Part shown: piece after piece, positions 19,302 to 29,708 of the stretch | Numbering within the stretch: position 1 is the stretch's first letter | Layout: each line of letters starts with the position of its first letter | Source: Pyropia haitanensis | Taxonomy: Eukaryota; Rhodophyta; Bangiophyceae; Bangiales; Bangiaceae | Direction of reading: 5' to 3' | Length of the DNA stretch: 64,000 nucleotides | NCBI GenBank assembly: GCA_008729055.1 | Contig: SDUX01000008.1 | Coordinates: 1,550,001 to 1,614,000, forward strand | Position numbers and translations under genes: made by a program | The notes under the pieces: generated by a model | The model's input: the letters and a program-made list of their open reading frames with translations, nothing else | Database searches by the model: none | Told to the model about the DNA's origin: nothing

Positions 19302-21849
19302 ATGCCCCCCCCCCCCCCCGCCTGTCGGTCGCGCCCCCCGCCGACACAGACGCCCTCACCGCCCTTGTCGCCTTGCCGCCGGCGGACGTGGCGGTGATTG
19401 GGGTGCACGACAACTGGGACCCGCGGGAGTGCGCGCTGGCCAACGCGTCTGTGTGGCGGGCGCTGATGAGTGGCTACGGTGACGGCGACGGCGGCGGTGG
19501 AGGCGGCGGCGGGGGCGGGCCCCCCGGCCGGCCGACGGCGGCGGCGGGGTTGGCCGGCGTGGCGCGCATCCCGCGGGTGCTGCACCAAATTTGGGTCGGC
19601 CCTGCCGACCCGCCCTGTGTCTGGCTCGACACCTGGCGGCTCGACTACGTGGCCGCCTACCCCGGCTGGACCCACTGCTTGTGGGATGACGCGCGTGTGG
19701 CGGGCCTGCCCATGGCCAGCGCCGACCTGTACGCCGCGGAGGCGGCGTGGCAGTGCAAGGCCGACCTGCTGCGGTTGGAGATCCTGTGGGCCCACGGCGG
19801 CGTGTACGTCGACGCGGATATGGTGTCGGTGGCAGGCGCGACGGGCGGCAGCCGGGGGGACCTCGCCCCGCTGCTCGAGGCGGCGGAGCGCCGCGGCGGC
19901 GCCGCCGGCGCCGCCTTTTTGATCGGCTACGAGCCCGACACGGGGGACAAGCGCTACTCGGTGCTGGGTAACTCGTTCATCGCGGCGACGCCGCGGCACC
20001 CGGTGGTGGCGCTCCTCATCAAGTACACGCGCACCGTCTACGCGGCGAAGCGGGCCACCCACGCGGTCGAGTGGGTGACGGGGCCGCTCACGTATACCAA
20101 GGCGCTCATCCATACGGACATGCCAGGCGTGACGATTGCGCCGCAGGCCGCGCTCTACCCCGCCTTCCACTACGTCCCAGACCCGGGTGCCGTGGACGTG
20201 ACCGCCTTCCCGGACGCGCTCGCGTTCCAGTTTGGCTACACCTGCTCGGGGCTGGGCGACTGGGTGCGCCGCAACAATATCTGCCGCGATGTGCGGTCGT
20301 GTGCGGTGCACGGCCGCCGGGCGTACGCACTGGGTGGCCTGCGGCCGCTGCCACCGGCGGCGGCGGCAGCAGCAACAGCAACCGCAGCAGGCGACGCGGC
20401 GCGGGTGCCCCCACGGGTGGTGCACCAGTTTTGGTTTGGCCGCCCGGCCGCGGCGCCACGCCGGTGGATGGACACGTGGGCGGTGGACTTTGTGGCGGAC
20501 CACCCCGGCTGGGCGGTGCGCGTGTGGGATGCGGCGGCCGTCCGGACGGGTTTCCCAGACGGCTTGTTTGCGGCCCACTTGTATGGCGAGGCGGCAGAGG
20601 CACCGGTCAAGGACGGCCCTGTGGCGGTGCCCCGTGGCCGTCTGCCGTTGCTGGCGCTGGAGGTGCTGTATCAGTATGGCGGCTACGTCATGCCCGTGTC
20701 ATCTATGTACATGCGCGGAGTCAAGGGGCGGGCCGACGTGGGCGAGCCCGTCTTTCCCACCCCGCCAACATCGGCGGCCATTGACGGTCTGGCGGCCCAC
20801 CCTGCCGGCGTACTCGCCGCCCCCGCTGGGTCCGCCGCGGTCCTGGCGGCCATCCAAGCGGCGGCCGCCGCGCCGCCGGCCTCGCCCCTCTCACCGGCGG
20901 CCGGCACGCTCCCTGCCTTTGCCAACGTCCACCTGACGGGCATCGCCGACGACGTGGCGGGCGGCGCGTCCTTCCCCGCCAGCACCACCTACCTCGGTGC
21001 CTCGGCGGTGGTGCTGCTGGCGCAGTGCCCGCCGCGGCCCGCCGCCACGCTCCTCGCCTGGGCATACGCGTGCCAGGCGCCGCTGGGCACCGCCACTGCC
21101 GATGGGGGCACGCCGCTGCCGGCCGCCGCCGCCACCGCGGCGGGCCCGGTGGTGCTCGTGTCGGACGGCGCCGCTCTCGCGGCGCGGCCGCGCCTCCGCG
21201 CCGCCATCCCGGGTGGCATTCACGACGCGGCCGCCGCGGCGGGCGCCGCGGGCTGGGCTGCGCTCGCGCTCGGGGTCGCCCACGGGGACGCCGCCGCCGC
21301 CGCCGCCGTGCCGGGCGTGACGACCGTGCCCGCGCCGGCGGGGCTGCCACCGGGCGCCACGCCCGTGGGGGTGGTCGTTCCGTCGGGTGCCGCCGCCGTT
21401 GCGGCGGCCGCCGCCGCCGCCGCCGCCGACGTTGTGGCCGTCGCTGCTGTGGTCGGGGGGGGGGGGGGGTATGGGCGACCGTCGAGGCCACCCCGCTGCC
21501 GGCGTCGGCCGGCGCGTCAGTGGCGGCGCTGGCGCGCGTCGACGAGCTGTTCCGCACGCTCGGCGGCGGCGCGATGGTGCCCGGCGGCGGCGACGGCGCG
21601 GGCGCCCCCTGGGGCGCCGCCTCTGGGCAGGCGCTCGAGGCCGCCGGCGACTGGGTGCGCGGCACGACAGACGGGCGGGTGACATTTGAGGTGCGGCTCG
21701 ACGAGCACGGCCGTGGCGCGTACCGCTGCTGGGGAGACGATGGGTGCGTGCGGGGGGAGGTGCGGTGGACCGAGGGGGGAGGGGGGGGGGGGGGGGTCGA
21801 GTTTCTCCGCTGGGACGACGTGGAGGTGGTGGGCGTGGCGCTGCCGTGA
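19302..21849 (+). CDS. Tandem GT32-like (OCH1/DXD-type) glycosyltransferase, second domain degenerate
   Basis: Two homologous glycosyltransferase family 32-like domains lie in tandem. The first opens IPRVLHQIWVG at about 19570 and carries CKADLLRLEILWAHGGVYVDADM with the DXD motif DAD at 19811-19819, needed for metal and nucleotide-sugar binding. The second opens PPRVVHQFWFG at about 20410 with WMDTWAVDFVADHPGW, but at the equivalent site reads YQYGGYVMPVSSM, so the DXD is lost. Sugar transfer in the secretory pathway is the expected role. Two homopolymers disturb the frame. ATG 19302 is followed by 15 C (19305-19319) that puts it one base out of the main frame, and the G15 run at 21455-21469 separates the main frame from the natural C-terminus ending TGA 21849. 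No signal anchor is visible after ATG 19302; the frame is open upstream to 19142, so the start is uncertain. Confidence 0.82.
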
Positions 21850-22029
21850 GGGCGCCGCGGCAGCCGCTGGCACGCTCTGGCGGGGTGCGCAGGGGGGGGG
21901 GGAGGGAAGGGGGGGTGGAAAAGACAAGGCGGTAGTGCGTCTGTACCGCACTTGGTGTTGCTGGTGTGCAGCGCGTGTCCAAGGGCTGCGTGTCGCACGG
22001 CGGCGTGCTCAGGGGGGACGGGCGTCGCG

Positions 22030-22150
22030 GCCGAGGCACCGCCATGATACCACGACACCTGCTACACCGCCCCGCCACCGCTGCGGCGCGGGGTGCGCAA
22101 CCGCAACGGGCGGGTACCGCCAGGCACACGAGATACCAGGAGTGGGGGAA
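22030..22150. repeat. Dispersed repeat copy B
   Basis: Second copy of the approximately 110-bp repeat seen at 18860-18972, with the B-box-like position reading GGTGCGCAACC. It lies in the 3' flank of the glycosyltransferase gene, between convergent genes. Confidence 0.5.
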
Positions 22151-22193
22151 GGAACACCCCCGCCCCGCCCCCCCCCCCCCCCTGTGGTCAACC

Positions 22194-22199
22194 AATAAA
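22194..22199 (+). promoter_or_regulatory. Candidate poly(A) signal AATAAA
   Basis: AATAAA about 345 nt beyond the glycosyltransferase stop codon, the only such hexamer noticed in this convergent spacer. It is followed by C-rich DNA (about 22220-22269), including an uninterrupted C run just outside the HAT gene's stop codon. Confidence 0.4.
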
Positions 22200-22278
22200 T
22201 GAAGACGGGAAGGGAGCCCCCTCCCCCTCTGGCGCGCCCCCCCTCCCCCCCCCCCCCCCCCCCCCCCCTAGCGCGCCT

Positions 22279-22561
22279 CTAGCTCCACTCGCTCAGCTTG
22301 CGCCACGTCCACGGCCGCGCGAGCGGGTAGTCGGGCGCGCCCGCGCCAAAGTCGCGGCGGTTGTCCAGCTCCGCCGCGCGGCGGTGGCGGAAGCGGGCGC
22401 GCGCCTCGCGGCCGCGGCGGCGCTCGAGGTCCGCCCACGCCCGCCAGGGCGACCCGTCCGTCGCGTCGGCCAGGATGGCACGCGCGTAGTAGTGCTGCGC
22501 CCGCTCCAGGCACCCGTCGCGGATGCGCGCCGCGTCGGCGTCAGCCGCGGCGTCGGCCGCG

Positions 22562-22592
<31 letters not shown>

Positions 22593-22662
22593 CCGCGCTC
22601 ACCACGGGCGCCGCGGCCGCCGCCGCGTCCACGGACTGGGCGTCCGCGCTGGCCGCGACGGC

Positions 22663-22700
<38 letters not shown>

Positions 22701-24080
22701 CACCGCCGCCATCCAGGGCGACAGTACCATCCCGCCCCCCCCCCGTCCCGGCCGCCGCCACCGGCGACGCCGTCACGGGCGCACCCGGCGGCCTCGCCCC
22801 CCCCCCTCCCCCCCCCCCCCGGCGGACCGTCGCGGTGTGTGCGGCCGCCTCGAACCGCCCAAACCACAGCCAAATCCACGACGCGCCCGGCGCGGCGGCA
22901 ACGGCGCGGCCAAAGAGCGCCCGCGCGGCGGCGTCGTCGCCCGCCCGCCACTCGAGGGCGGCCCACGCGTGGAGCAGCGCCGCGGTGCCGTCGCCGCGCG
23001 CCGCCGCGGCGCCCGCCGCAAAGACGCGCCGCGCGGTCGTGGCGCCGACCTGCGCCTGCTCGAGCAGCCCGAGCGACTGCCACAGGTAGGCGGCGTCGGG
23101 GGCGATGGCGAGGCCGCGGTGGTAGAGGGCACGCGCGCCGGCGGGGTCACCGCGCGCGGCGCGGAGCTTGCCCCACGAGCAGAGCATGTCCACGTCCCGC
23201 GGGTGCGCCGCGACCGCCGCGCGGTAGACCGCCTCCGCGGCGGCGGGCCGGCCACGCTTCTCCTCCAGCCGCGCCCACGCCTGCCACAGCGGGGCGGTGC
23301 CGGCGGCGGCGCGGCAGCGGGTACCCGCCGCGTAGTAGCGGGCGGCCAGGTCGGGGAGGCCGTGGAGCTCCTCCAGCTGGCCCCACGCGAGCCACGACGG
23401 CGTGTGGTCCGCGTCGACGGCCGTCGCGCGGCGCCACGCCTCGCGCGCGCGGGACCGGCGGCCGGCCTTGTACTCGACCATGCCCAGCGCGTGGTGCAGG
23501 TGCGCGTTGGCGGGCTCGATCGACAGGCCGCGGCCGAGGACGGCGCGCGCCGCGTCTGGGCGGCCCTGCTTATCCTCCAGCACCCCGAGCGCGTGGTGCA
23601 GCCGCGCGCTGCGCGGCGCGGCGGCGAGGCCCGCCTGGAAGAGCCGCCGCGCCTCGGCGGGCGACCCCGCCCGCGCCTCGAGGGAGCCCCACGAGTGGTA
23701 GAGCGACGGCAGCGCCGGGTCGGCGGCGGCGGCGCGGCGGAAGAGCCGCCGCGCCGCGTCCAGCCGGCCGTCGGCCTTTTCCACGTCCGCCCACGCCTGC
23801 CACAGCAGCGCGTTGCCGGGGAGCCGCGTCAGCGCGCGGCCGAGCACCGCCCGCACCGCCGCGCCGTCGCCGCGGCGGCGGTGGAGCATCGCCAGGCGCA
23901 TCCACGTGCGGCCCGACGTTGGGTCCGCCGCGAGCAGCGCCTCGTACGCGGCCGCCGCGGCGGGCAGGTCGCCAGCCGCTTCGACCGCCTTGGCACGCTC
24001 GTACGCCGTCGACGCGTCGGCCGGCACGCGCGGGCGGGCGGGGTCTGCTGGACGCCGCCGCCGGCCGCCGCCGCCACCGC

Positions 24081-24111
<31 letters not shown>

Positions 24112-24203
24112 GCCAGCGTGGTCGTCGCCCCTGCCGTCACCCCTACGCGCGACGCCGCCGCCACGGGACGGCACCGCTGCGTCGCCACCCCCACCACCCC
24201 TAC

Positions 24204-24243
<40 letters not shown>

Positions 24244-24501
24244 GGCCTCTACCCGCGGGTCTTCGGTGCTGCTCGCGGCGTGGCAGGTGGCCGCCGCGAG
24301 CGGCAACAGGCACGGGCGGTGGCCCGGGCGGGGTGGCCCCGCGCCCGACGGGCGGGACAGGGTCAGCAGCCGCGGGTGGGGGCCCCCGAGCGCGGGAGGG
24401 CGGCCGCCCGACAGGGCGCCCGCGGCAACGGCGACGGCGAGGAAGGCCACCTCCGGTCGTGCGCGCACGGGACGCGCCCGCTTGCCCCATACCGCGGTCA
24501 T
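22279..24501 (-). CDS. HAT/TPR-repeat protein, MBB1/HCF107-like plastid RNA maturation factor
   Basis: 740 residues from ATG 24501 to TAG 22281-22279. After a basic N-terminus and a hydrophobic stretch (PEVAFLAVAVAAGALSG) and a long poly-Gly tract, about twelve half-a-TPR (HAT) units follow. Each has the aromatic/Ala-Trp signature: TWMRLAMLHRRRG, LLWQAWADVEKADG, SLYHSWGSLEARAG, RLHHALGVLEDKQG, PSWLAWGQLEELHG, PLWQAWARLEEKRG, DMLCSWGKLRAARG, ALLHAWAALEWRAG and others. A Gly/Ala linker separates the last canonical unit (SPWRAWADLERRRG) from the array, and the protein ends RPWTWRKLSEWS. In plants and Chlamydomonas, single-array proteins of this type (HCF107, MBB1) bind plastid psbH/psbB RNA; other HAT proteins act in nuclear RNA processing. 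The plastid assignment rests on array architecture and an N-terminus compatible with a transit peptide. Confidence 0.88.
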
Positions 24502-24946
24502 GGCGCTGCCGGCCGTGGCCACAGGGATGGGAAGATGGTGGTGAAGGGGGAGGGGGGGGGGAGGGTGTTGCACCCACCCACCCCAGTGGGCGCGTCGCAC
24601 CCGCGCAGACGGGGAGCGACGCACCCACACCAACACAGACGGGGAGCGACACACCCGCACCGGCGCGGAACAACGCGTCACCACACTGCCGTGGAGAGAC
24701 AGAACTCACGCGCGCCGACAAAAGCCGACGCATCCAATGGGCGCCGCGGAGAAGGAGGCTGGCGCGAGAAAAGAGAGGGGCCGAGGAGAAGCGCAGCCGG
24801 TCTGCCGAAATGAGCTTCCAACACGGGACTGCTTCGGGTGGGTGGGGGGGGGGGTTGCGTCGGCAGCCCGTCGACCGGTCGCTGTCCCATGAAGTTGCGT
24901 TAACTATCAACACCAACTAGCCAACCACCGCCACGAACAGGAACAA
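24502..24946. other. 5' flank of the HAT-repeat gene
   Basis: Contains CACC/GGGAGCGACRCACC-type short repeats at about 24570-24680 and lower-GC sequence near 24890-24946. It probably holds the HAT gene promoter. The retrotransposon begins immediately after it. Confidence 0.5.
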
Positions 24947-25490
24947 TCACTTCTTTACCGACCTCCTCGGAATGCCCGGCATCTGGGCTATCCGACCGGT
25001 GGCGGATTTAGCAGCGGACGGCGGGTGCGCGCTAAGTGGTCTACTTGTCCCAGCGCGCGCACCCCACCACCCCCCCTCATCCCCACCCCCCACCACCCCC
25101 GTTGGCTACCCTGGGGGGGGCGGCGGCTGACTTGGCGGCCACCTGGCGGGGGGACCGCCACTTGGCACTGCCGCGGCGGGGCCACGGCTTAGTGGTGCGG
25201 GCTCCGGGCCGCGGACGGACCGTGTCTTCGCCGCGAGCGCCGCGGTGACTTGGCAAGCGGGCGCCGCTGGCGCACGCGGGCCAAGCCGGGGGCGGGCCAC
25301 TGGACGGGGGAAGGGGGAGGGGAGAGGGGAGGAGGGGGGGGAGCACGGCGGTGGTGCGGTGGTCTGTCCCGGCTGTCTGTGGTGCCTGCTGGGCGGCGCG
25401 GCGGCGACGCACGGCGGCTACTTGAGGGGGGCCCTGGCCGGCATCCCCTCACTCGCCACCGGTCGGCAGCGTCCCTCGCTCCGCGCCGCG
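24947..25490 (+). repeat. Split direct repeat A1 of the retrotransposon
   Basis: 544 bp starting TCACTTCTTTACCGACC and ending CTCCGCGCCGCG, matched at 29709-30252. The probable promoter lies here or in the 80 bp before the gag ATG. Only G-run lengths differ (8 versus 7 near 25112; 5 versus 6 near 25313). Confidence 0.92.
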
Positions 25491-25573
25491 GGTACGCGAC
25501 GCGGGCTTGGTTCTCCCCGGCCCTGTGCCGGTGGTCTACGTGGGATTGTGCGTTTTTATACGTGCAAAGGAGC

Positions 25574-26611
25574 ATGGAAGAGGCGTTCAACGAGGCCCAG
25601 CAAGGCGTCTTGATCGGCCTCCAGACTCAGCTGGCGCAGCTTGTGGCCTCGGTCGCGGCGCTTAATGCGCCGCAGCAGCAGGCTCGCGGGGGGGAGAGCA
25701 CCCCCCCTGTGGGAGATCCCTCGGCCGGCGACGGACAAGACGGCGGCGGCGGCGACGGCGGCATCGAGGCGGCGGTCGGGGGCGGTGGCGGCGGTACCGG
25801 CGGCAATGGGGACGACGAGGGCGGCGGCAAGGGCGCCAACTCGGAGGGTAACGTGGGCGGAGCCGAGGTCGAGTCCGTCGACTCCCTCCTGCTCAACATC
25901 GAGTCCGAGGACGGCGACGGGCCAGCGCGCCCCCTCCCAGGGGAGGCCACAGGCCACCCCGACGGGTTTGACCGCCCGCGGCTGCCAGGGCCCAAGGACT
26001 TCTTCAACAACTTTGGGGCCCCCAAGCGCGTCCGCCGCGCCGACGGCCTCCCAGTTCCTTTCCGACCCACGGATCCCGAGCACCTCGAGGCCTTCCCGCC
26101 CAATGACCCCGACCACGACGAGGCCAATTCGGTCTACCTGGCCTGCACCTGGGCCGAGGCCATCGCCAACGCCGCGCTCGCGCTCTACCACGAGCGGGAC
26201 ACCGTCTCCAAGGCAGAAGTGGACCAGCGCCTCACCTGGATGGCGGTGGCCACCCGCCTCCACTACCGCATATGCGCCGCCCGCTACGACTACCTCCAGG
26301 CAGCCAAGGATGAGCCCGGGCTCGCGGAGCTCTACCGCGCCACCGACGCGGTGCCCCGCAACTGCGGGCGCGGGCCGGGTTTCCGGCGGTTCCTTGAGGC
26401 CGTCGCTGTCGATGAGTCCCGCGCCTTCTCCAAGAAGGCAGCCGAGCGTCACGCCAACGATGCTTCGCGGCGCCGGCGCCGCGGCAAGCCCAACAACCCC
26501 GGGCCCGGCACCGCGCCGGGAAACCCCAAGCCTAACGCGGGCACCCCGGGTGGCGCGGTCAAGAACCCGGTCAAGCCAGCCAAGCAGCCAGTCAAGCCGG
26601 GGGCCGGCTAG
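25574..26611 (+). CDS. Gag-like protein of the retrotransposon
   Basis: 345 residues from ATG 25574 (MEEAFNEAQQGVLIGLQTQL). The start has heptad-like Leu/Val spacing suggesting a short coiled coil, followed by a Gly/Asp-rich linker. The middle is a compact domain (about 140-290, including PEHLEAFPPNDPDHDEANSV and YHERDTVSKAEVDQRLTWMA). The tail is Lys/Pro/Arg-rich and probably binds nucleic acid. There is no CCHC zinc knuckle. By position it is the first ORF of a DIRS/PAT element; assignment as capsid-like is by context. Confidence 0.75.
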   Translation: MEEAFNEAQQGVLIGLQTQLAQLVASVAALNAPQQQARGGESTPPVGDPSAGDGQDGGGGDGGIEAAVGGGGGGTGGNGDDEGGGKGANSEGNVGGAEVESVDSLLLNIESEDGDGPARPLPGEATGHPDGFDRPRLPGPKDFFNNFGAPKRVRRADGLPVPFRPTDPEHLEAFPPNDPDHDEANSVYLACTWAEAIANAALALYHERDTVSKAEVDQRLTWMAVATRLHYRICAARYDYLQAAKDEPGLAELYRATDAVPRNCGRGPGFRRFLEAVAVDESRAFSKKAAERHANDASRRRRRGKPNNPGPGTAPGNPKPNAGTPGGAVKNPVKPAKQPVKPGAG

Positions 26612-26634
26612 CGCGCGTGGTGGGCGCCGGGGGG

Positions 26635-28619
26635 ATGGCCTCCCCCGGCAGCAGCCCTCTACCTACCGGCCCGACTGGGGAGAGGAGGCCCCCCCTTCCC
26701 CAGCCGTACGTGTCGGCCCGCCGCGCCGTCAAGGCGTGGCGGGCCCTGGGGGCCTCACGATGGGTGATCCGTACTTTGTGCGAAGGAGCCCAGATACCGT
26801 GGCGCAGCGCACCCTCTCGCCACCGGGCGCGCCCGTTCGCGCTGGCGGACAAGGACGTGGACTTCGCGCGCGAGGAGATCGAGAAGAACTTGGCAAGCGG
26901 GTTCTGGAAGGAGCTGCACGGCGCCGAGATCGACGAGGCGGTGGTGATCATGAACGGGTTCGTCACGTGGTCGGCGGGCAAGCAACGGTTTGTCCTGGAC
27001 TGCCGCCACACCAACGGCTTCATCGAGGACCGGGCCTTCAAGTACGAGGGCCTGTTAGACCTGGCTCCCCAGTTGGTGCCAGGCGACCACCTCATCAGCT
27101 GGGACATCCGCAAGGCCTACCATCACATCCTCCTGGCCGAGAAGGACCGCCCGTACTTTTGTTTCCAGTGCATGGGGCGGGTTTTCATGAGCCTGACCAT
27201 GCCCTTTGGCCTCAAGACGGCACCGTTCATCTGGACGAAGGTGTGCAGGCCGGTGGTGCAGCGGCTGCGGGCGATGGACTTCCGCGTCATCGCGTACGTC
27301 GACGACTTTGGGGGGGGCCCCCGACGAGGCACCCCAGCCAGGCGGCGACCAAGGCGGAGGCAGCGGCGGGCAGCCGCAAGGTGCGGGACCTGTTTTACCG
27401 CCTGGGCCTGCACGTCCACCCGGACAAAGGGGTGGCGGCGGGGACGACCTGCTTGCCCCTGCTGGGCTTCCACCTGGACACGGTGCGCCGCTTGATTGTG
27501 GTGTCGCCCGACCGCGCGCGCAAGGTCATGGGTATGGCCGCGAGACTCGCCCGTCACGCGGCCAAGCACAAGCGGTGGGTCCCATTCGCCACGCTGCGGT
27601 CGTTTGCGGGCACCGCTGTGTCCACCACGCTGGCCGTGCCAGCCGCTCGCTTCCGCCTGCGTTCTGTGTACACGGCGTTGGCAGAGCACACGGTGGGGCC
27701 GCGCACGCGCCTAGGCAAGCGCGCGCTACTCGACATCAAGTGGTGGGCGGCACTCACTACCAACGCCAGCAACGGACGCGCTCTCTGGCCCCCGGCGCCG
27801 CACGCCACGATGCACACCGACGCAAGCAACACCGGCTGGGGCGCCACGTGGAACCAGTTGGTCCCGGCTCGCGGCTACCACACGGCGGCGCGGAAGCACA
27901 TGCACATCAACCTCTTGGAGCTTGGTGCGGTCCGGCTGGGCCTTTTGTCGTTTGTCGACTTCCTGAAGCGCCCAGAGACGGTGCTACGCCTCGTCACCGA
28001 CTCGCAGGTGGTAATGCACGTGGTCAACAGCGGGTCGTCCCGGTCCAAGGCCGTCATGGCCGAGCTACGACGCCTGCGCGAGGTATGCGAGGCGCACGGC
28101 GTCACGATCCGGGCAGAGTATCTGCCGAGCGCCCTGAACCTATGGGCCGACGCGCTGTCCCGCAGCAACGACAGCACGGACTGGTCGTTGCGCCAGGCCA
28201 CCTTTCTGGAGCTGGACGCCGAGTTCGGCCCGCACACGGTAGACCTATGCGCGACGCCCGAGAACGCGAAGTGCGGGCGGTTCTACACCAAGCTGGCGGC
28301 CCCGGGCAGCGGCGGCGTCGACGCCCTGCGCCAGGACTGGGCGGGCGAGAATGGGTGGTGCAATCCGCCTTTCAACCTGGTGGGGCCGGTCGTCACCAAG
28401 ATCATCCAGACGGGAGCGGCAGTCACCTTGGTGGCCCCGCGATGGGAGGCTCAGCCATGGTGGGGTCTCGCCCTGCGCCACTGCGACACCATGCGGGAGC
28501 TGGCCCCCGCGGACGGCGTCTTCACCCACGGCAGCTACGCCAACCCGGCCGCGCCCCTCAAGTGGCGGGTGGTGGTGTTCCGATTCAACGGGCGCGCCGC
28601 CACCCCGTCCCCCGCTTAG
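26635..28619 (+). CDS. Reverse transcriptase / RNase H / Dam-like methyltransferase polyprotein, frame-shifted
   Basis: Starts at ATG 26635, 24 nt after the gag stop. RT motifs: SWDIRKAYHHI with catalytic Asp at 27103-27105, MPFGLKTAPF, and YVDD at 27295-27306. Immediately after YVDDFG the frame breaks in a G8/C5 run (27310-27322): this frame stops at 27495, while the homologous continuation proceeds in another frame to TAG 28617-28619. That part contains an RNase H domain with acidic residues in HTDASNTGW, INLLELGA, LVTDSQVV and NLWADALSR. Next is a Dam-like N6-adenine methyltransferase module with the NPPF motif at 28362-28373. RT-RNH-MT order is characteristic of DIRS-group elements. A two-base difference in the homopolymer would account for the break, so it may be a sequencing or recent inactivating change. 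Confidence 0.9.
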
Positions 28620-28654
28620 TCCGCTGGCACTCGCTGGTGGACGGCCTGCGGGCG

Positions 28655-29665
28655 ATGCGCTTTGGGCATGGCGAGGGCGCCGTGGAGGCCCGGCAGCTGC
28701 TGGCTGCCAAGTACCAATCGTCGACGATGCAACGGTATGTCAACGCGTGGGAGGCGTTTGAGCGCTTCTGCTTGCGCAACGGGCTGCGGGCGCTGCCCGC
28801 TGAGCCCTCCACCATCGTACGGTACATGGGCTCGTACTTGGCGGCGGGCACCGTCCAGCCCGACACGCTGTACGGGTACCTGGCCGCCGTCAAAGCGGTG
28901 CACCGGGTGGCCGGCCACCCTTCGCCCACGGACGACGCCGACGTGGCCGACGCGCGCGTGGGCTTCCGCCGGCTGCATGTCCAGGTGGCGGGCGCCCTGC
29001 CCGAGCAGCGCGGGCCGCTGCCACCCGAGGTGGTGCTCGACTTTGCCCACCTCGGGTTGAGCACCACTGACGCCACCATCCAGCGCGAGTGTGCTGGCGT
29101 GGTTCTGGGGTACCTGATGTGCAACCGGCCTGGCGCCGCGGCTAACTTACGGGCCCGTGACCTACACTTGACCGGGGCCGGTTTCCGCGTGCAGATCCCC
29201 GTCTACAAGATGGGGGTGCTGAAGAGAGGCGAGCGTGTCGCCTTCCTGATCCCCACCGACCCGGCGGGCTGGGAGGTGGACGCCCCTTTGCGCTTGGTGC
29301 GGCGGGTCTGGGCCCGCCACATGCGCGCGGGCTACCCGGCGGCGGCGCACCTGTTTGCCGCCCCGGGTTTGCAGGCGTTCAACTCCCTGCCAACCCGCGT
29401 CGTGACGACGTGGCTGCGCCGGCTGTTGGCGCGGACGCGTCACCAGCCACCGCTTGGCACTAAGTGGACCGGCCACTCGGTGCGGTCGGGTGCCGCTAGC
29501 GCGGCGCATGCGGTCGGCTTGCGCGTCGGCCTGATTGTGCAGCTGATGGGCCTGTCGTCGGCCGAGACGGCCTTCAAGCACTATATCAACGCCCAACTCC
29601 CTGACTCCCCGGCGGCCCGGGCTTTGTTTGCTCGGTACTTCCCGCGGGCGGAGCACGCGTGCTGA
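28655..29665 (+). CDS. Tyrosine recombinase of the retrotransposon
   Basis: 336 residues from ATG 28655, 35 nt after the polyprotein stop. The N-terminal half is a SAM-like core-binding domain (MQRYVNAWEAFERFCLRNG). The C-terminal catalytic domain has the first Arg in CNRPGAAANLRARDL (about 29125), the HxxR box as GHSVRSGAASAAHAVG (His 29474-29476, Arg 29483-29485), and the nucleophile Tyr at 29582-29584 in FKHYINAQL. All key residues are present, so the enzyme looks competent. It would integrate a circular cDNA by crossover at the short repeats, without target duplication. Confidence 0.93.
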   Translation: MRFGHGEGAVEARQLLAAKYQSSTMQRYVNAWEAFERFCLRNGLRALPAEPSTIVRYMGSYLAAGTVQPDTLYGYLAAVKAVHRVAGHPSPTDDADVADARVGFRRLHVQVAGALPEQRGPLPPEVVLDFAHLGLSTTDATIQRECAGVVLGYLMCNRPGAAANLRARDLHLTGAGFRVQIPVYKMGVLKRGERVAFLIPTDPAGWEVDAPLRLVRRVWARHMRAGYPAAAHLFAAPGLQAFNSLPTRVVTTWLRRLLARTRHQPPLGTKWTGHSVRSGAASAAHAVGLRVGLIVQLMGLSSAETAFKHYINAQLPDSPAARALFARYFPRAEHAC

Positions 29666-29684
29666 CCGGCATCTCCCCTCCGTT

Positions 29685-29708
29685 GGCATCTCCGACCCTC
29701 TCCAGCTG
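29685..29708 (+). repeat. Short direct repeat B1
   Basis: 24 bp beginning GGCATCTCCGACCCTCTCC and ending AGCTG, identical to 30450-30473. It abuts A2, so the B1-A2 boundary mimics the junction of a circular intermediate and is a probable recombinase crossover site. Confidence 0.88.

Noticed and set aside
25250..25573. N-terminal extension of the gag ORF upstream of ATG 25574
   Set aside because: The upstream part is translation of the A1 repeat; A2 contains the same sequence without a gag, so it is not coding.
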